A DNA stretch of 64,000 bases from Plumapathes pennacea (GCA_964036295.1 OZ038464.1:26809008-26873007), one strand, 5' to 3'; shown: positions 1 to 20,600, numbered from the stretch's first letter. Notes: generated by a model from the sequence alone, not told the origin. Translations and numbers: made by a program.

Positions 1-250
1 GTGTGGTGTTTTGTGGTGTGGTATCATGTGGTGTGGTGTTGTGTGGTATGTTGTGGTGTGGTGTTTTGTGGTGTGGTATCATGTGGTATGCTGTGGTGTG
101 GTGTTGTGTGGTATGGTGTAGTATGGTGTGGTGTGCTTTGGTGTGGTGTGGTATGGTGTTGTGTGGTATAGTGTTTTGTGGTGTGTTGTGGTTTGGTGTG
201 GTTCGTATGCTGTGGTGTGCTATGGTATGGTGTAGTATGATATAGTGTGG
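1..250. repeat. GTGTGG/GTATG-type low-complexity tandem repeat
   Basis: The first 250 bases are an irregular array of short units of the form tgtggtgtgg and gtggtatg, with T and TAT interruptions. It lies in the intron that precedes the first visible RETSAT exon. The long open frames across it are composition artefacts of a strand with almost no A or C. Confidence 0.85.
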
Positions 251-558
251 TGTACAGTACATCATCTGAAAAAAGAGACTAATCTTTCACTTGCCTTCTT
301 TGTTTTGAACAAACAAAACAGTGCAGACATTTCTTGAAGTATGAGCTACAACCGAAGACAAAAGCTAAAGATGAGGTGCTCAAAATCAGTTTTCTTTGGA
401 ACTGGATGACTCACATGGTAGTTTTGACAAAAAGTGTGAAACTTGAAGCATGTGTTGACACATTTTATCCACCATTGTAGCCAACATATTGACTGGTGTC
501 ACCCTGTGAGTGAAATCAAGCTTAGCCTTCCCTCTATTAACTGTCCATTTGAACACAG

Positions 559-2767
559 GAAACATCCCAAAAGATGCAAGCTTTGGACTGCATGGCATTC
601 TGGCCAACCATTATCTCTATGGCGGATCATACCCACGTGGAGGGTCCAGTGAGATAGCACTTCATATTATTCCTGTTATTGAAAAACCTGGAGGTAAAGT
701 TCTGGTGCGAGCCAAAGTGACAAAGATCCTACTTGATGAAGGCAGTGGGAAAGCCACAGGTAAAAGAAAAACTGATCCATCAGTTTTATCCTAAAGTAAG
801 GGTCATAGGCGATTTTTATTTAGACTGCGCAGCTGGCGTTTTTATTGGATGTGGGCGAAACGCTGCCATTTTGCATTTTGTAGGAGCGGATACAGGCCGG
901 GGGGGAACCAACAGAAATATAAACTGTGTCGGACTATTCGATCCCTCTGTCCACTGTGAAGCGAAAGTCATGAAATTAAACTGTTTTCTTTGGTGACTCC
1001 AGAAATCCGCATGTTCTTGCAACTTTTTGTGTATTGTAAACGAAAAACGGTTATGCCGGTAAACGAGGAATAACTGTCGAATAGTTACGAAAAAATCACA
1101 TTACTAGATATTTCTCAACCGCGTTACTGTATGCATTTGACTGAAAGTGATGAATTACTGAGCTAAAATGGCAGGGCTTATAGCTTACTGAGTTTGAGAT
1201 TAAGGTACATATTACAAATCTTATGTTTAGGTGTGCGCGTACAGAAGAGTGGAGGAGATGTGGACATTTTCGCGCCATTAGTGATCTCTGACGCTGGTTT
1301 CTACAACACTTTCCAATCTCTTCTTCCCAAGCACCTCTCGCCATTTTCCAAGGTGTCCTCCGAACCCAAGGGGGTCCGTTATGGTGTAGGTGGCATTTCA
1401 GTGTACATTGGCTTGCGGGGAACCAAAGAGGAGCTCGGTCTCAAGGCCCACAACATATGGGCCTTCACCGGGAATGATCTTGATGGAATTGTTGAAGAAT
1501 ACTTGAATGCTGGAGCAGACGTGGCGGGCACCGTCGATGTTCCCCTCATGTTTATTTCTTTCCCGTCTGCCAAGGATCCCGAGTGGGAGAAGCGGCACCC
1601 GGGGAAATCTACCGCCACTATAATCTCGTTTGCGTCCTACGAGTGGTTTGAGCAGTGGAAAGACGAGCGTATCATGCATCGAGGGGAGGAGTATGAAGAG
1701 ATTAAAAACCGCCTGGGAAAGCGCATGTGGGAGCAGGTGTGCTTTTGCTACTGTTGCTGTTTCTACTTCTACTTTTACTGTTGCTGTTTCTACTTTTACT
1801 GTTGCTGTTTCTACTTTTACTGTTGCTGTTTCTACTTTTACTGTTGCAGTTTCTACTTCTACTTTTACTGTTGCTGTTTCTACTTTTACTGTTGCAGTTT
1901 CTACTTCTACTTTTACTGTTGCTGTTTCTACTTTTACTGTTGCAGTTTCTACTTCTACTTTTACTGCTGCTACTACTACTACTACTATGATTACTACTTC
2001 TCTAGTACTGCCAATAATATACATTCGAAGGGCGAACACTATCGTAAGCGGACAACTCTACTTACGGACGCCTCTATGAAACCCCGTTTAAACTCTAGCT
2101 CAGACAAACTTTGTCTTTACACATTCTCGCAAGGACAGTTCCAGTTACGGACACTTTTTCTGCTTCCCAAGGGTTTCCGCTTACGAGAGCTTCAACTGTA
2201 TAATAATAATAATAATAATAATAATGATTAATCAGTATAACTTGTTGTTTCTCATTTCCGATCTTCCACGTTGAAAGTCTTATTCGCTAATAGGTTCATT
2301 TAGTTTAAACGATTCCTTCAACCTCCTATCTCCCAGTGGCACGTCATATTGTAACAATATATGGTACCCCATTCTCATTACAGACATGCCGATTTTTCCC
2401 TCATCTCAAAGATAAGGTGGAATTCTTTGATGTGGGCAGCCCGCTAAGCAACAACTACTACATCGCGACTCCTAAAGGAGAGATGTACGGGCTGGACCAC
2501 AACAAAGATCGCTTCAGTGCCGAGACGACTGTGGCTCTGCGTCCTGACTGCACCGGGATTCCTGGTCTTTTGCTGACTGGACAGGACGTGTTCAGTTGCG
2601 GACTAGGCGGGGCATTGTTTGGTGGTTTGTTTTGCGCCGGCACAGTGCTGAACCGACCGCTCTTCGTCGACATGGTTGGACTGCGCAAACGAGCAGGGAA
2701 AGTTCCAGCTTGGGAAAGGAAGGAAGCTGCTGCTGAAAATGGATCTGTGCATCAAACGGCTGATTAA
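559..2767 (+). CDS. RETSAT: all-trans-retinol 13,14-reductase (RETSAT) copy 1, last three exons only
   Basis: Visible coding exons are 559-759, 1231-1736 and 2384-2767 (TAA stop). Each follows an AG acceptor and precedes a GT donor, and their lengths (201, 506, 384) equal the last three exons of the two complete copies downstream. RETSAT is an FAD-dependent endoplasmic-reticulum enzyme that saturates the 13,14 double bond of all-trans-retinol. Family marks seen here are YPRGGSSEIA, FISFPSAKDPEWE, YEWFEQW and LLTGQDVFSCG, the last a C-terminal flavin-fold segment. The first three exons, including the dinucleotide motif, must lie before base 1; intron sequence just upstream of 559 still matches copies 2 and 3. 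No frame break is seen in the visible part. Particular to this copy are Cys-flanking Ser in FSCGLGG and a minisatellite plus MITE fragment in the last intron. Whether the whole gene is functional cannot be judged from this window. Confidence 0.88.
1744..1985. repeat. minisatellite in last intron of RETSAT copy 1
   Basis: Units of about 21 bases built on ctacttttactgttgctgtt repeat roughly ten times, alternating with ttctacttct variants, and end in a short (CTA)n run. The array starts eight bases after the donor at 1737. Open frames exist in several phases only because the unit length is a multiple of three. Confidence 0.9.
2043..2200. mobile_element. pogo-like MITE fragment
   Basis: The segment carries gtaagcggacaactct at its left end and the subterminal ttccgcttacgagagc followed by ttcaactgta at its right end, so the ends are roughly inverted. 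The terminal (TA)CAGT-type end suggests a non-autonomous pogo/Tigger-like element. A related fragment is in the 3' flank of RETSAT copy 3 near 16320-16378. Family assignment is by resemblance only. Confidence 0.45.
2199..2226. repeat. (AAT)n microsatellite
   Basis: About nine AAT units adjoin the right end of the MITE-like fragment in the last intron of RETSAT copy 1. Confidence 0.9.
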
Positions 2768-2799
2768 GTATTTTGGACAGGGGACGTTTTTGTTGGTGT

Positions 2800-3135
2800 G
2801 ATGATGATGACGATGATAATTTGTCGATGGTGCTGATGTTGATGACGACAGCTATAATATATGATGACAATGACTGACGATGATGACGGTGACTATGACT
2901 GACGATATTGGCGATGACGATGATAGTTATGGTGATGGTGATGACGTTGACGATGAGTGTGTGTATAATGACGATGACTTACTTGATGATGACGGTAACG
3001 GTGATGATGAAGATGATGACTATAATGATGACGTCGGACGATGACAGCGACTGTGATGATTATGATGGCGATGATGATCATTATTATGATAATGACGACG
3101 ATGATGGTGGTGGTGATGATGATGATAATGATAAT
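2800..3135. repeat. GAT/GAC-rich triplet tract, 3' flank of RETSAT copy 1
   Basis: Imperfect GATGAT and GATGAC triplets fill the 3' flank about 35 bases after the stop codon. The same kind of tract, with shared phrases such as atttgtcgat and gtgctga, follows the stops of copies 2 (8135-8370) and 3 (16205-16330). It was therefore part of the duplicated RETSAT unit and is probably 3' UTR. Confidence 0.8.
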
Positions 3136-4489
3136 GTTTTATTTTGTATTTTTCGTAGTATACAATAACGAAAAATATATTCGCACTGATAACCGGCATT
3201 GGATTTGACTGGATGCTCCGAGCTCCAGGGCGATAAAGAAAACGAAAAATTTATATTGTTGTACGTACAAACCTTTCAAGGGGAATAAGAAGTTTTAAAT
3301 TGGTTAACTGTTGCCGCATAAAAGCGGAATAACATGCTTTTCTTATTTAAATATATAATCAGCGTTTTACGACTTTCTCATTGTCAGCAAACTCAGTTTC
3401 GCACATTGCCCTCACCTCCAGTTTGTGCTTTCTTTTGTCGAACGGAGTCGACTCTCGTAAAACAAGATTTATGTTTCCTCTCTGACTGTTTTGTATGTTG
3501 TGATATCTTATTCAGGGGACTGGGGAGGACACGGTTTGCCCCATCGTAATGGGATCACGTGTATAATTGACCACGTGCAAAGTGAGATCAGTCAGGTCAT
3601 TGTGCTACTCTTCACAGCTCAGCATTGAGTCAAGACGTGTTTTAAATGCTACAGCATAAAATTGGAAATGGGGATTTTCTTATTTATTGTGCATTGAATA
3701 AGGGTCCGGGCGCACTAGGAAGTTTAATCGATAATAACTCAGCATCGAGAGCACAACGACAATATATATTTCTTGTGACAAGCGCTGTTTTGCATTTCAA
3801 ATGATGCAAATGTCGCTCTTAATGTCGTTAAAGTTACGAGTGCGACCGGGGCCTAACGTTCGTTGACACTGGGAAAGGTTAACATTTAACTAGTTGTGTT
3901 ATTCATCTATGGCGTTGGAATTAAATTGTGGGTTCTTTCATTGAGTCTCATTAGCTGTAGTTAGCGCTGAAAGGACTAAAGGATTAGGAGCTCTGACCAA
4001 AGGCCAGCCTTATTCGTGGTTCTGCATGCGTAATGCTATTGTCTCTATTCTTTGTTACAATCTGGCTTTGTTCCAACAAGTTGCGTCATCTCGCGAAACC
4101 TCAGATATATCACTGAAACTTTGCAAACAAAGTCAGCTTTCCACACGAAAATTATACGTCCGAGTGAATCCTAGCCCCTGCTCCACTATTTTGTCTGCTC
4201 AATCTGTAGTAAAGTCCTAACAGAATTTTAAATGGTTCTACGTGGCTTCTGCGTTGCCACTGGAGACATTTTTATAACGCAAGGATGTAGTAATTGGGTG
4301 AAATATATTCAACGTTGGCAAAAATTAGTCAGTCGGATCGGGAGATATATTTCCAGCAAGTGAGTCCCCTGGTAAAGTCTGCTACACCCCTCGAATGTGG
4401 CCCGTGACAGATTTCTTGGCTTAGTCACGCAGATAGCTCTGGGGCGAGGTTTGAATTCAGTGCCATCTTGTCCGATTCCTGCCTGCAAA
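3136..4489. other. intergenic, RETSAT copy 1 to copy 2
   Basis: No convincing coding exon is seen. The first part keeps similarity to the 3' flank of copy 2: ggatgctccgagctccaggg near 3211 matches a phrase near 8467. The promoter and 5' UTR of RETSAT copy 2 must lie in the right part, but no clear TATA box stands out. One MITE-like inverted repeat is listed separately. Confidence 0.6.
3700..3855. mobile_element. short inverted-repeat element (MITE-like)
   Basis: The left end agggtccgggcgcactagga and the right end, which on the minus strand reads taggccccggtcgcactcgt, are imperfect inverted repeats of about 30 bases around a 100-base centre. There is no coding capacity. The superfamily is not determined. 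Confidence 0.55.
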
Positions 4490-8105
<3,616 letters not shown>

Positions 8106-8134
8106 GTATTGGGCAGGGGGTGTTTTATGTTGGT

Positions 8135-8370
8135 GTGCTGGTGTTGATGACGAACACGATGATTTGTCGATAATGGTGCTGACCTTGATGACAACGGATT
8201 TAACGATGATTGTTATGAGAATGACTGACGATGGATGATAATTGTGATGACGATGATGATGAGTGTATGTATGATGATGATTTAAGATAACGGCGATGAT
8301 TAACATGATGACGACGAAGACAACGATTGTGATGATGATGATGATGATGATGTTGACGATGATGATGATG
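8135..8370. repeat. GAT-rich triplet tract, 3' flank of RETSAT copy 2
   Basis: Imperfect GAT/GAC triplets follow the stop codon by about 30 bases and correspond to the tract after copy 1. Probably 3' UTR or immediate downstream DNA. Confidence 0.8.
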
Positions 8371-8711
8371 ATGGTTGTTACAAAGCGTTTGATTTTGTGC
8401 CTTTCGTCCATTATACCAAATATGGCGTTTAGTCAATAACAAATAATAAAGTACTCAATGTGACTGGATGCTCGAAGTTCCAGGGCGATAGGAAAAACAT
8501 CAAATTGCTTAATGATTCATTAAGTATATTTATAAAGGCAGGATGCCTTGGTGTTCACCCTTAGACGAAGTTACATAGCAAAGCGTTTGAAGTCACGGGT
8601 GCCTTTGAAACTCTACCAACATTGAATGATATGTGGTACAATAAGTTGAACGTAGGTTCTAGCACCTTGCGCAGACAAACTCTGGCGCAACTATCGAATT
8701 TTATACAAGAA

Positions 8712-8930
8712 TTTGAAACTAGTTTGTTGGTTACATGTAAAGGGCCAATTCAGAAAACAAGCACGTAGCGCACAAATAACTACAAGAATAGCACTTGATA
8801 GTAGAGAGTAAAAAAGAACCAACACTTTCGTGCCTGTTCTGGAGAGAAGAGCTGCAAAAAATTAATTCCCCAGACCTCTGGCCATCAAACAAGCGAACGC
8901 TGTCATCACCATTCTGGGGCTCACTTCGTG
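8712..8930 (-). pseudogene. fragment of plastin last exon and 3' flank
   Basis: On the minus strand the segment reads [15 protein letters not shown] followed by Asn and a TAA stop, which is the C-terminus of the plastin gene whose intact exon ends at 17667. Similarity continues into the 3' flank: atagcacttgat at about 8789 is found at about 17599, and gtctgttctgg-like sequence is shared. Towards higher coordinates the match fades after about 20 codons. No other plastin exon is nearby, so this is a remnant. Because RETSAT copy 3 is followed in the same way by the true plastin tail, the fragment marks the right end of an old duplication unit containing RETSAT and the tip of plastin. Confidence 0.82.
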
Positions 8931-9044
8931 CACTCGCCTATTAAAAATGTTTTGCGTATATATTGTTGATTATTGATTATTGAATGGCAAATGATTTTAA
9001 CCAAAGGAGTGTGAACAGTAGGTTAATCTCCATAAATCCTTACT

Positions 9045-9789
9045 TTCTAATCAAATCCATAACTCAATGCACAGATCTATGCTTGTCAATTCTTCTTAGT
9101 GAATTTCAGGCCAAACCGATTAATATTAGTAGAGAAATTCTTGCTGCGCTGTGGTAAAAAGAATCGTCAACATCGGCCATTAAAAAATAAGTAATAAAAT
9201 GAAAAAGAGCCATGGCAGCCTGTGCATTTTTTTTTTCGGAAAGTACTCCTTTTGGGCACAAAAATAGACTCGCATGAAACGTTTATATATCAGTAAACAC
9301 ATGTTCAGCCCATCAGCCCAAAAACCCAGAAGCGCATGCGCTGACATCACAGCTTGCAAGCCGCTATTGACGCGGCATTAAATATAAACTCTGAGCGCAA
9401 AACTCGGATATTAAATGATTATGGGATGTGAAGGGAGCTAAAGCATGGTTATTATGAGCTGCCGTTGCAATTATTCGTAATAGAAGAAGCGATGATACAA
9501 AGGTACATCCCATATGGATGAAGGGCCTGGTGTCTCGGAGTCTATATAGCTGATTGGATACATATTACTAACAAGTTAGGCTGACACCACTATCGCACTC
9601 TTCTGGGCATTAGGGATAATTCACCACGGCTTGGGGGCCGGATTATCTCTCCCCGTTCGGTCTGGAAGTTTCGCGGGTGTTGGCGAGTTGCTCCTCGATC
9701 TGGCTTGGGGGCCGGGCAGCTCTCCCCCGACCCACCGGTGTGTTGTCATCGGGCCGGGTTAATTACTCGGTTTTTTAATTTTTCTTTTC

Positions 9790-9832
<43 letters not shown>

Positions 9833-10045
9833 CTTTTTAAAATTTCACTGTTTCTTTTGCGACATATATCATAAGTTTATAATCCAATCCATAACTGATG
9901 AATATTAGCATAGAAATCTTTGTACGTGGTGGTAAAATGATTTGTCGACAACAGCCATTTAGGAGAAGAAAGCTATAGGCTTTTTCATTTGTCGGAAATT
10001 GCCCATTATGTTTTGGCCTAATGTCAGACTCGCATGAAACATTCA
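9045..10045. repeat. two diverged copies of a block of about 200 bases
   Basis: Sequence at about 9045-9285 (aaatccataact, agaaattctt, gtggtaaaa, catcggccatt, gactcgcatgaaac) recurs in the same order at about 9880-10045 (aatccataact, agaaatcttt, gtggtaaaa, cagccattta, gactcgcatgaaac). The copies are well diverged and directly oriented about 800 bases apart. The origin is unknown. Confidence 0.55.
9771..9836. repeat. T-rich/poly-T tract
   Basis: TTTTC units grade into a run of about 30 T. It follows the GC-richer segment and might be the tail of a retroposed sequence on the minus strand, but no source is recognisable. Confidence 0.85.
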
Positions 10046-10836
10046 AGAAGGCTCTCTAATGCTATGACAAAAATGTCTGTGTGCAATCTTCGACATTTTA
10101 GACAACCGACCGTACGAGCAGATCATCGACCAACAGTTAACGTGTTCTAAATAGAAGAGCTTCAAGCCAATTGCGTTGTTTTCTTGCTATGGTTGTGATC
10201 GTCCGGATTAGAGTAGTCTCAAGGAGGATTGTTGATGGTGGCTCACGTTTCGACTCCCTGAGCGAAAGTCATCTTTAGAGTCAAGTGAAAGGTTTTGTCA
10301 GATATGTAGCTTCAGATGGCGTTGTTGATCGGCTCTGATCGTTGATGTGATTGATCGTAATTTGCAATGACAGCGAGGTAATCAAAGATAGACTAACGAG
10401 GCTAAGTCCGGATGCGAAACTAATGCCTAATAGACCGCTGGACACACCCAGTCTCAATATCTAGGCCGGTCATAGCTAAATAATGGGCTTACGAGAAGAT
10501 GAATGCTAAAAATGCAATACAAGTGTGAGGTCACAAATCGAATGTTTAACGAGTCACGACGACGAACGGGAGTCTGTCAGTAAATGATATCAAGAGAGAG
10601 TGCTGATGCCATTATCGATCAGCTGTGAACGTTTGACGTGATGAGATAAAGAAAGAAACAGGCACAAAAAAGAAACTGTTTTTACACCTGCCATATCGAG
10701 ACCCGGGGAGCCTGGGGACGACTTATGACAACTGACCAAAATAACCGTCGGCTCGTGTTCTGTTGACTGTCGGCTGTCTTGCGTCGATTTGTTCAGTTGT
10801 GTCAGTTGAGGTTAAAGTTCAGTCCGCGCCTGAAAA

Positions 10837-16175
<5,339 letters not shown>

Positions 16176-16204
16176 GTATTTGGCAAGGGGATCATTTTAT
16201 TGGT

Positions 16205-16378
16205 GTGCAGCTGTTGATGATGATGACGATGATGATGATGGTCAATTGTCGATGGTGCTGATGTTGATGACGACGGCTATAACGATGAAACCGACGATGA
16301 TGATGGTAGTAGTAATGATGGTAAGCGGACACTTCGACGAGGTCCCGAGGGTGTCCGCCTGCTGGAGGTTCGACTGTA
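16205..16378. repeat. GAT-rich tract and pogo-like MITE end, 3' flank of RETSAT copy 3
   Basis: The triplet tract (16205-16330) matches the 3' flanks of copies 1 and 2. It runs into gtaagcggacacttcgacga and ends in ggaggttcgactgtaa near 16378, the terminal sequence of a pogo/Tigger-type non-autonomous element resembling the fragment in copy 1. Confidence 0.6.
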
Positions 16379-16464
16379 AATGATGAATCATTTAAAAATA
16401 TTGCAGTGTACAATTGCATACCACGTTCAAGTAGTGGAGTAAAGTATTTCATAGAGATTACTTC

Positions 16465-16599
16465 ATGGAAAGTGCGCGCGTACGGTTTTTATTCACGAGT
16501 TGTGAAGTATCATAAAACGAACGAGCGAGGCTTTGCGAACGAGTGAGTTTTATGATACGAAACAACGAGTGAATAAAAACTGTACAAAGCACTTTCCAT
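16465..16599. mobile_element. palindromic foldback element
   Basis: The left arm begins atggaaagtgcgcg, followed by tttttattcacgag and tatcataaaac. The right arm is its inverse: gttttatgata, gagtgaataaaaac and gcactttccat. The whole 135-base unit can fold into one long hairpin with a short loop near gaacgagcgaggc. It is a MITE-like foldback element without coding capacity. Confidence 0.75.
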
Positions 16600-16612
16600 G
16601 ATGTTTTCTGTT

Positions 16613-16816
16613 TATTATATACATACTGAGACATTTATGATGGGACCGGGAAACCCTTTAAAAGTAGTGAAAAATCGTCGTTCGCAGCTTGATTGGACGA
16701 ACGATTTTTTTCGTGTGAAAAGCGTCGTTCGCGGCCTCTCATTGGCTAGAACTCATTTGCGTACGAAATTTTACAATATGGCTTTTTCGTGAGTATGTCT
16801 CAGTATGTATATAATA
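16613..16816. mobile_element. MITE with 22-base terminal inverted repeats
   Basis: tattatatacatactgagac at the left end is matched by its exact inverse, ending in tgtatataata, at the right end. The unit is about 204 bases and lies 13 bases from the foldback element. The internal part contains two gtcgttcgc motifs. There is no open frame of note. Confidence 0.8.
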
Positions 16817-17666
16817 CTGCATATCCAAACATGTCATGTATGTCACGCTCAGTGCATCGAGGTTGTGATTCATCCTCATGTGTGTTATAACACCAAACAA
16901 AAATAAAGCAGTTTAATTTACGTACTTTTGTTTTTCTTAACTCAGTCTTTCATCGCATGGATATCTTAGAGGTTCGGATTCCGTTAAAGCTCTGATTTTA
17001 TTTTCCAGGGATATCTTACTCATTGGTATCAAACCCGTATTTCACGTATAACCTATGACGTAAGGACGCTGCAACATTTCGACGATTAAGGGGAATTACT
17101 GTGTATTGAATTGCGCGCCATGTTGCAGGGAAAGTACAGCAATATAGTTTTTGCAAGTAGACATCCTCGAGCACCCAGGCCAGATCGTGGGGCGATGGAC
17201 AAAATACAATGAGAGGGGGGGGGCAACAGTCCGAGGATACAAAGAAAGTTGCGAGTGTCTGACACCCAACAGCATCTTGTAATGCTTTTACAAACCTGTG
17301 TGGCAGCGCCTGACGGATACCAAAGCTCTCCAACATTTCACACGCTCGAAAAAGGAACACCTGCCACGCAGACTAATGATTGGCTGCATATGGGCAATAA
17401 TGCATTGAATCAGTTGGCGCATCAATTAACAAGAAAACAGAAGTCATTTCACCAGGAGCAGCGATAACCAACGTGGTAAGTGTGACTTAGCCACTTGCAG
17501 TTCAACACGGACTGGTTCGATCTTTATTATATTTTGAAAGTAGTTTATGAGTTACATACCGACTAACAGCAGCCGAAGGGCCATTAACTCTGCAAAAATA
17601 GCACTTGATTGGGAGTAAAAAAATTAACGTTTTCGTATCTGTTCTGGAAAGAATAGCTGCACAAAA

Positions 17667-20600
17667 CTAATCTCCTAGACCTCTGGCCATCAAACAAGCA
17701 AACGCTGTCATCACCATCTTCGGGTTCACTTCTGCCAGGTCCTCGGGGAGTGCGTACACTTTGGCGCCGATCTTACGGGCCATAGAGATAGCGTACCGCG
17801 CGTTGCTCAGCTTGTCTTCCTCAAAAATGCCCTCCGTCACGAGGCGATAGTCGATGGACTTGTGTTTGATGGCGTCTATCAGGTCCAGGATTGCGTGGCT
17901 CGTACTGATGCTGTGATCCTTGAAGCTGCGAAACGATGAGGTCTTTCCGGCGGACGCGAGCTTTTGATTCACCCATTCCACCACCTCTTGATCTCGCATT
18001 GGTTTGTCGGACCCGGCGCATCGCTGTAAAATGGTCAAGTTGTACGCGCGCATCGTCTGCCACAGCAGCGCCAGAATGAGCTTCTTGTGTGCGTTGAAAA
18101 TATCCTCCCCCGCGACGCCGACAAGGGAAAATTTGAGCTGCAAGCCCAACTCTTTAGCGTAATTACAGTTTTCCAGTTTCTTCATCTTCGCAACGATCTC
18201 TTTGAACGGAGGCTTGTTGACTTTCTCCCAGCTCACAATGCCAGGCTGTACCTGCAGAGTGAATTCATTACAACAAGATTACAACAACAGTTTTAACCAT
18301 GGCACTTTATTATACGTATTTGTGACTCTGGACTTGAGGCATTCGAATTTAAACATGATTTGAGAATGATGCGGATAATGCTGAATTATGGTCGACTGAG
18401 TATGCGTCGTTGCACGCTCAGGTGTGCAGCACTTACGTCGCATTATACAAACACAATATACTCTCGGGAAGCGCTGAACTGTACACGAGGATAAGCGATA
18501 TGAAAAATGCACGAACTGCTCTCGGGAAGCGCCGAACTGTACACAAGGACAAGCGACATGAAAAATGCACGAACTGCTCTCAGGAAGCACCGAACTGTAC
18601 ACAAGGACAAGCGATACGAGAAATGCGAACTGCTCTCGGGAAGCGCCGAGCAATACACCAGCACAAGCGATACGAAAAATGCACGAACTGCTCTCGGGAA
18701 GCGCCGAACTGCACACGAGAACAAGCGACGAAGAACGAAGTAACAAAATTGCTGCACACAGTGAAATAAACTTGGGAAACCTCAGTGGGCTGAAAACAAA
18801 TCTCCAGCTGATAGCCTTCATCCGTTACCTGTTCATAAAGCTGGAACAGAATCATCCCGTCCTGCAGGTCATGGTAGATGCTGGTGACGAAAGGTTTGAC
18901 GCCCAGACTGTTCATCCAGTTACGGAACGTCTTCTCCTCGCGATTTTCCTCCACCTCAGGTTCCGGTTTGTCCGGCGGTTCAAGGCAAGGAAAGGTGTTG
19001 AACAAAATGCAACAGAATGCCAGATTCAGGTTCGGGTGTCCTTTCACGATGTTCTTGGCGGTCACAAACTTCTTGCAATTCATTTTGTCGGCGTTTTCCA
19101 GGATCATCTCTGCTCGCTTAGTGAGGTCCGATTCCTTTAAATGAGGCAAGTCGATGCCAAGCCTGGCTGGGGCAATCTGTGATATGAAGAGGACTGTCAG
19201 AGATTTACCGGCATTTCTATGGTACGGCTAAAGTGATGTAAGGGTTTTCTAACTTTCTCATGGCTGCTGAAATCAGACCCCTCTGACGTTACTATTTTGT
19301 ACATGCAGTTTTCTTGTATATCGTTCCGGTAAACATATTACGTAATGCAAAATCTGGCAGTATTGAAAGTCATTTTGCTCCTTCGCCACAGACGACCAAG
19401 TCAGAAAAGGGGTAAAGTTCGAGTTTCAGACTGGTGAGGCCATTTCCGAAATTCTCGTCCACCTCTGCTCCAAAACGAAGCCAAGTGCGAAACCTGTCTT
19501 ATCAAAGTTAGTTTTAAGCCCTGATCAAGGTCTCGCTTTGAAACAGAGGCAACCGGGCCTCTCAAAAACAGAGTTATCCCATGTTTCTAGTATACCCTGT
19601 TGAGTAACACACTGTAGCCCTCTGAGTCGCATATATCAGTTGTGAAGTTGGAGATTCTTCGCGGACTGGCGGCCTGGTCCAAGTGATAGTTGAACCATCG
19701 TAGAATGATCTGGTCGGGCGGCAGCCGCAACAGCTGATCCACAGTCTGCCCGCATTCCAACAGGCGAACCAAACCAGGACAGTTCTTAATGGTTATTCTT
19801 GCGAAAAGTCCGATCTGTACGAAGCGAAGACAGTGAATAATGTGACATGAGTAGAGCATTTATAGTGTTAGACCCACAAAACGCTGAATGCAAAGCATCA
19901 CCAACTGGTAACTCCACGTGGCGAGTTTAACGCTTCTTTGACTCACTGTCCCCTTGACACAACAAAAGTTAATCAGTGTTAATCAGTAACGTAATGTTCA
20001 TGTAATTGGGTTTACTACAGCCACGATTGGCTGAAAATGCTCCGCCAATCAAAAAGCGCAGCGCACGCAAGATTAATCCGATAGCAGTCACGTGACAGTC
20101 AATCGAAATCAATTAGTAAGATCGAAAGATGGATTAGACTGCCTACCCTGATCACTTGCCACAGCAGCCCCAACACCAAGTGTGGCGTTCCCTTGGACAG
20201 GTCCTCAGCTCCAATGTTGACAATATTGCAACCAATAGCGCTGGCGGAATTCAGCACTAGAGTCTGGTTCTCGTGGATGGTGTACAGGTTCAGTTTACCT
20301 TTGTTGATGGCCCGTTCGTCCACGGTACCCGGGACCGCCCAGTTTATTAGTTTGCACAGCAGGATGCCGTCCTTCACAGCTTTGAACAGCGCGTTAGGCG
20401 AATTCTCAACTATCGGCAGATACTCTGTAAGTGAATTGTAATTGTATCAGTGATGTACCGTAACTAGTGTTGGTGTGCATTCTCGGCTTCACAAGTAAAT
20501 ACAGTGGAACTTCCTGTAAGCAGCCACCCTTCGTTTCTGGCTGAGGTCGGCTGTGCATAATTTAAAAAATACGCGCCATATTTTGAATTATACAGGCTGA

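Larger units (their letters stand above)
8371..10836. other. intergenic, RETSAT copy 2 to copy 3
   Basis: No intact gene is seen. The stretch holds a plastin-exon fragment (8712-8930), a diverged repeated block (about 9045-9285 and 9880-10045), a GC-richer segment of unknown origin near 9600-9765 that repeats cttgggggccgg, and a poly-T tract. The 5' UTR of RETSAT copy 3 should be just before 10837. Confidence 0.6.
16379..17666. other. intergenic between convergent RETSAT copy 3 and plastin
   Basis: Apart from two inverted-repeat elements at 16465-16816 no gene is recognised. The remainder from about 16820 to 17580 looks unique. A 114-codon minus-strand open frame at 17016-17360 has no recognisable features. 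Plastin 3' UTR begins at the right edge. Confidence 0.55.

Noticed and set aside
1194-2231. 345-codon frame running from a RETSAT exon through the intron
   Set aside because: The paralogues splice at 1736, and the extra part is minisatellite-encoded low-complexity sequence.
9600-9765. GC-richer segment as a tRNA-derived SINE
   Set aside because: No convincing A and B boxes or tRNA fold could be read; left as unknown sequence.
17016-17360. Minus-strand frame of 114 codons between RETSAT copy 3 and plastin
   Set aside because: No domain, no splice signals and no paralogue; its length is not unusual for this much DNA.
18465-18735. Regular repeats that could suggest a CRISPR array
   Set aside because: Units are directly abutting 58-base tandem repeats without unique spacers, in an animal intron.
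18580-18828. Continuation of the plastin frame past 18829 into the intron
   Set aside because: Family comparison joins LYEQ at 18829 to [16 protein letters not shown] at 18251; the extension encodes the minisatellite.
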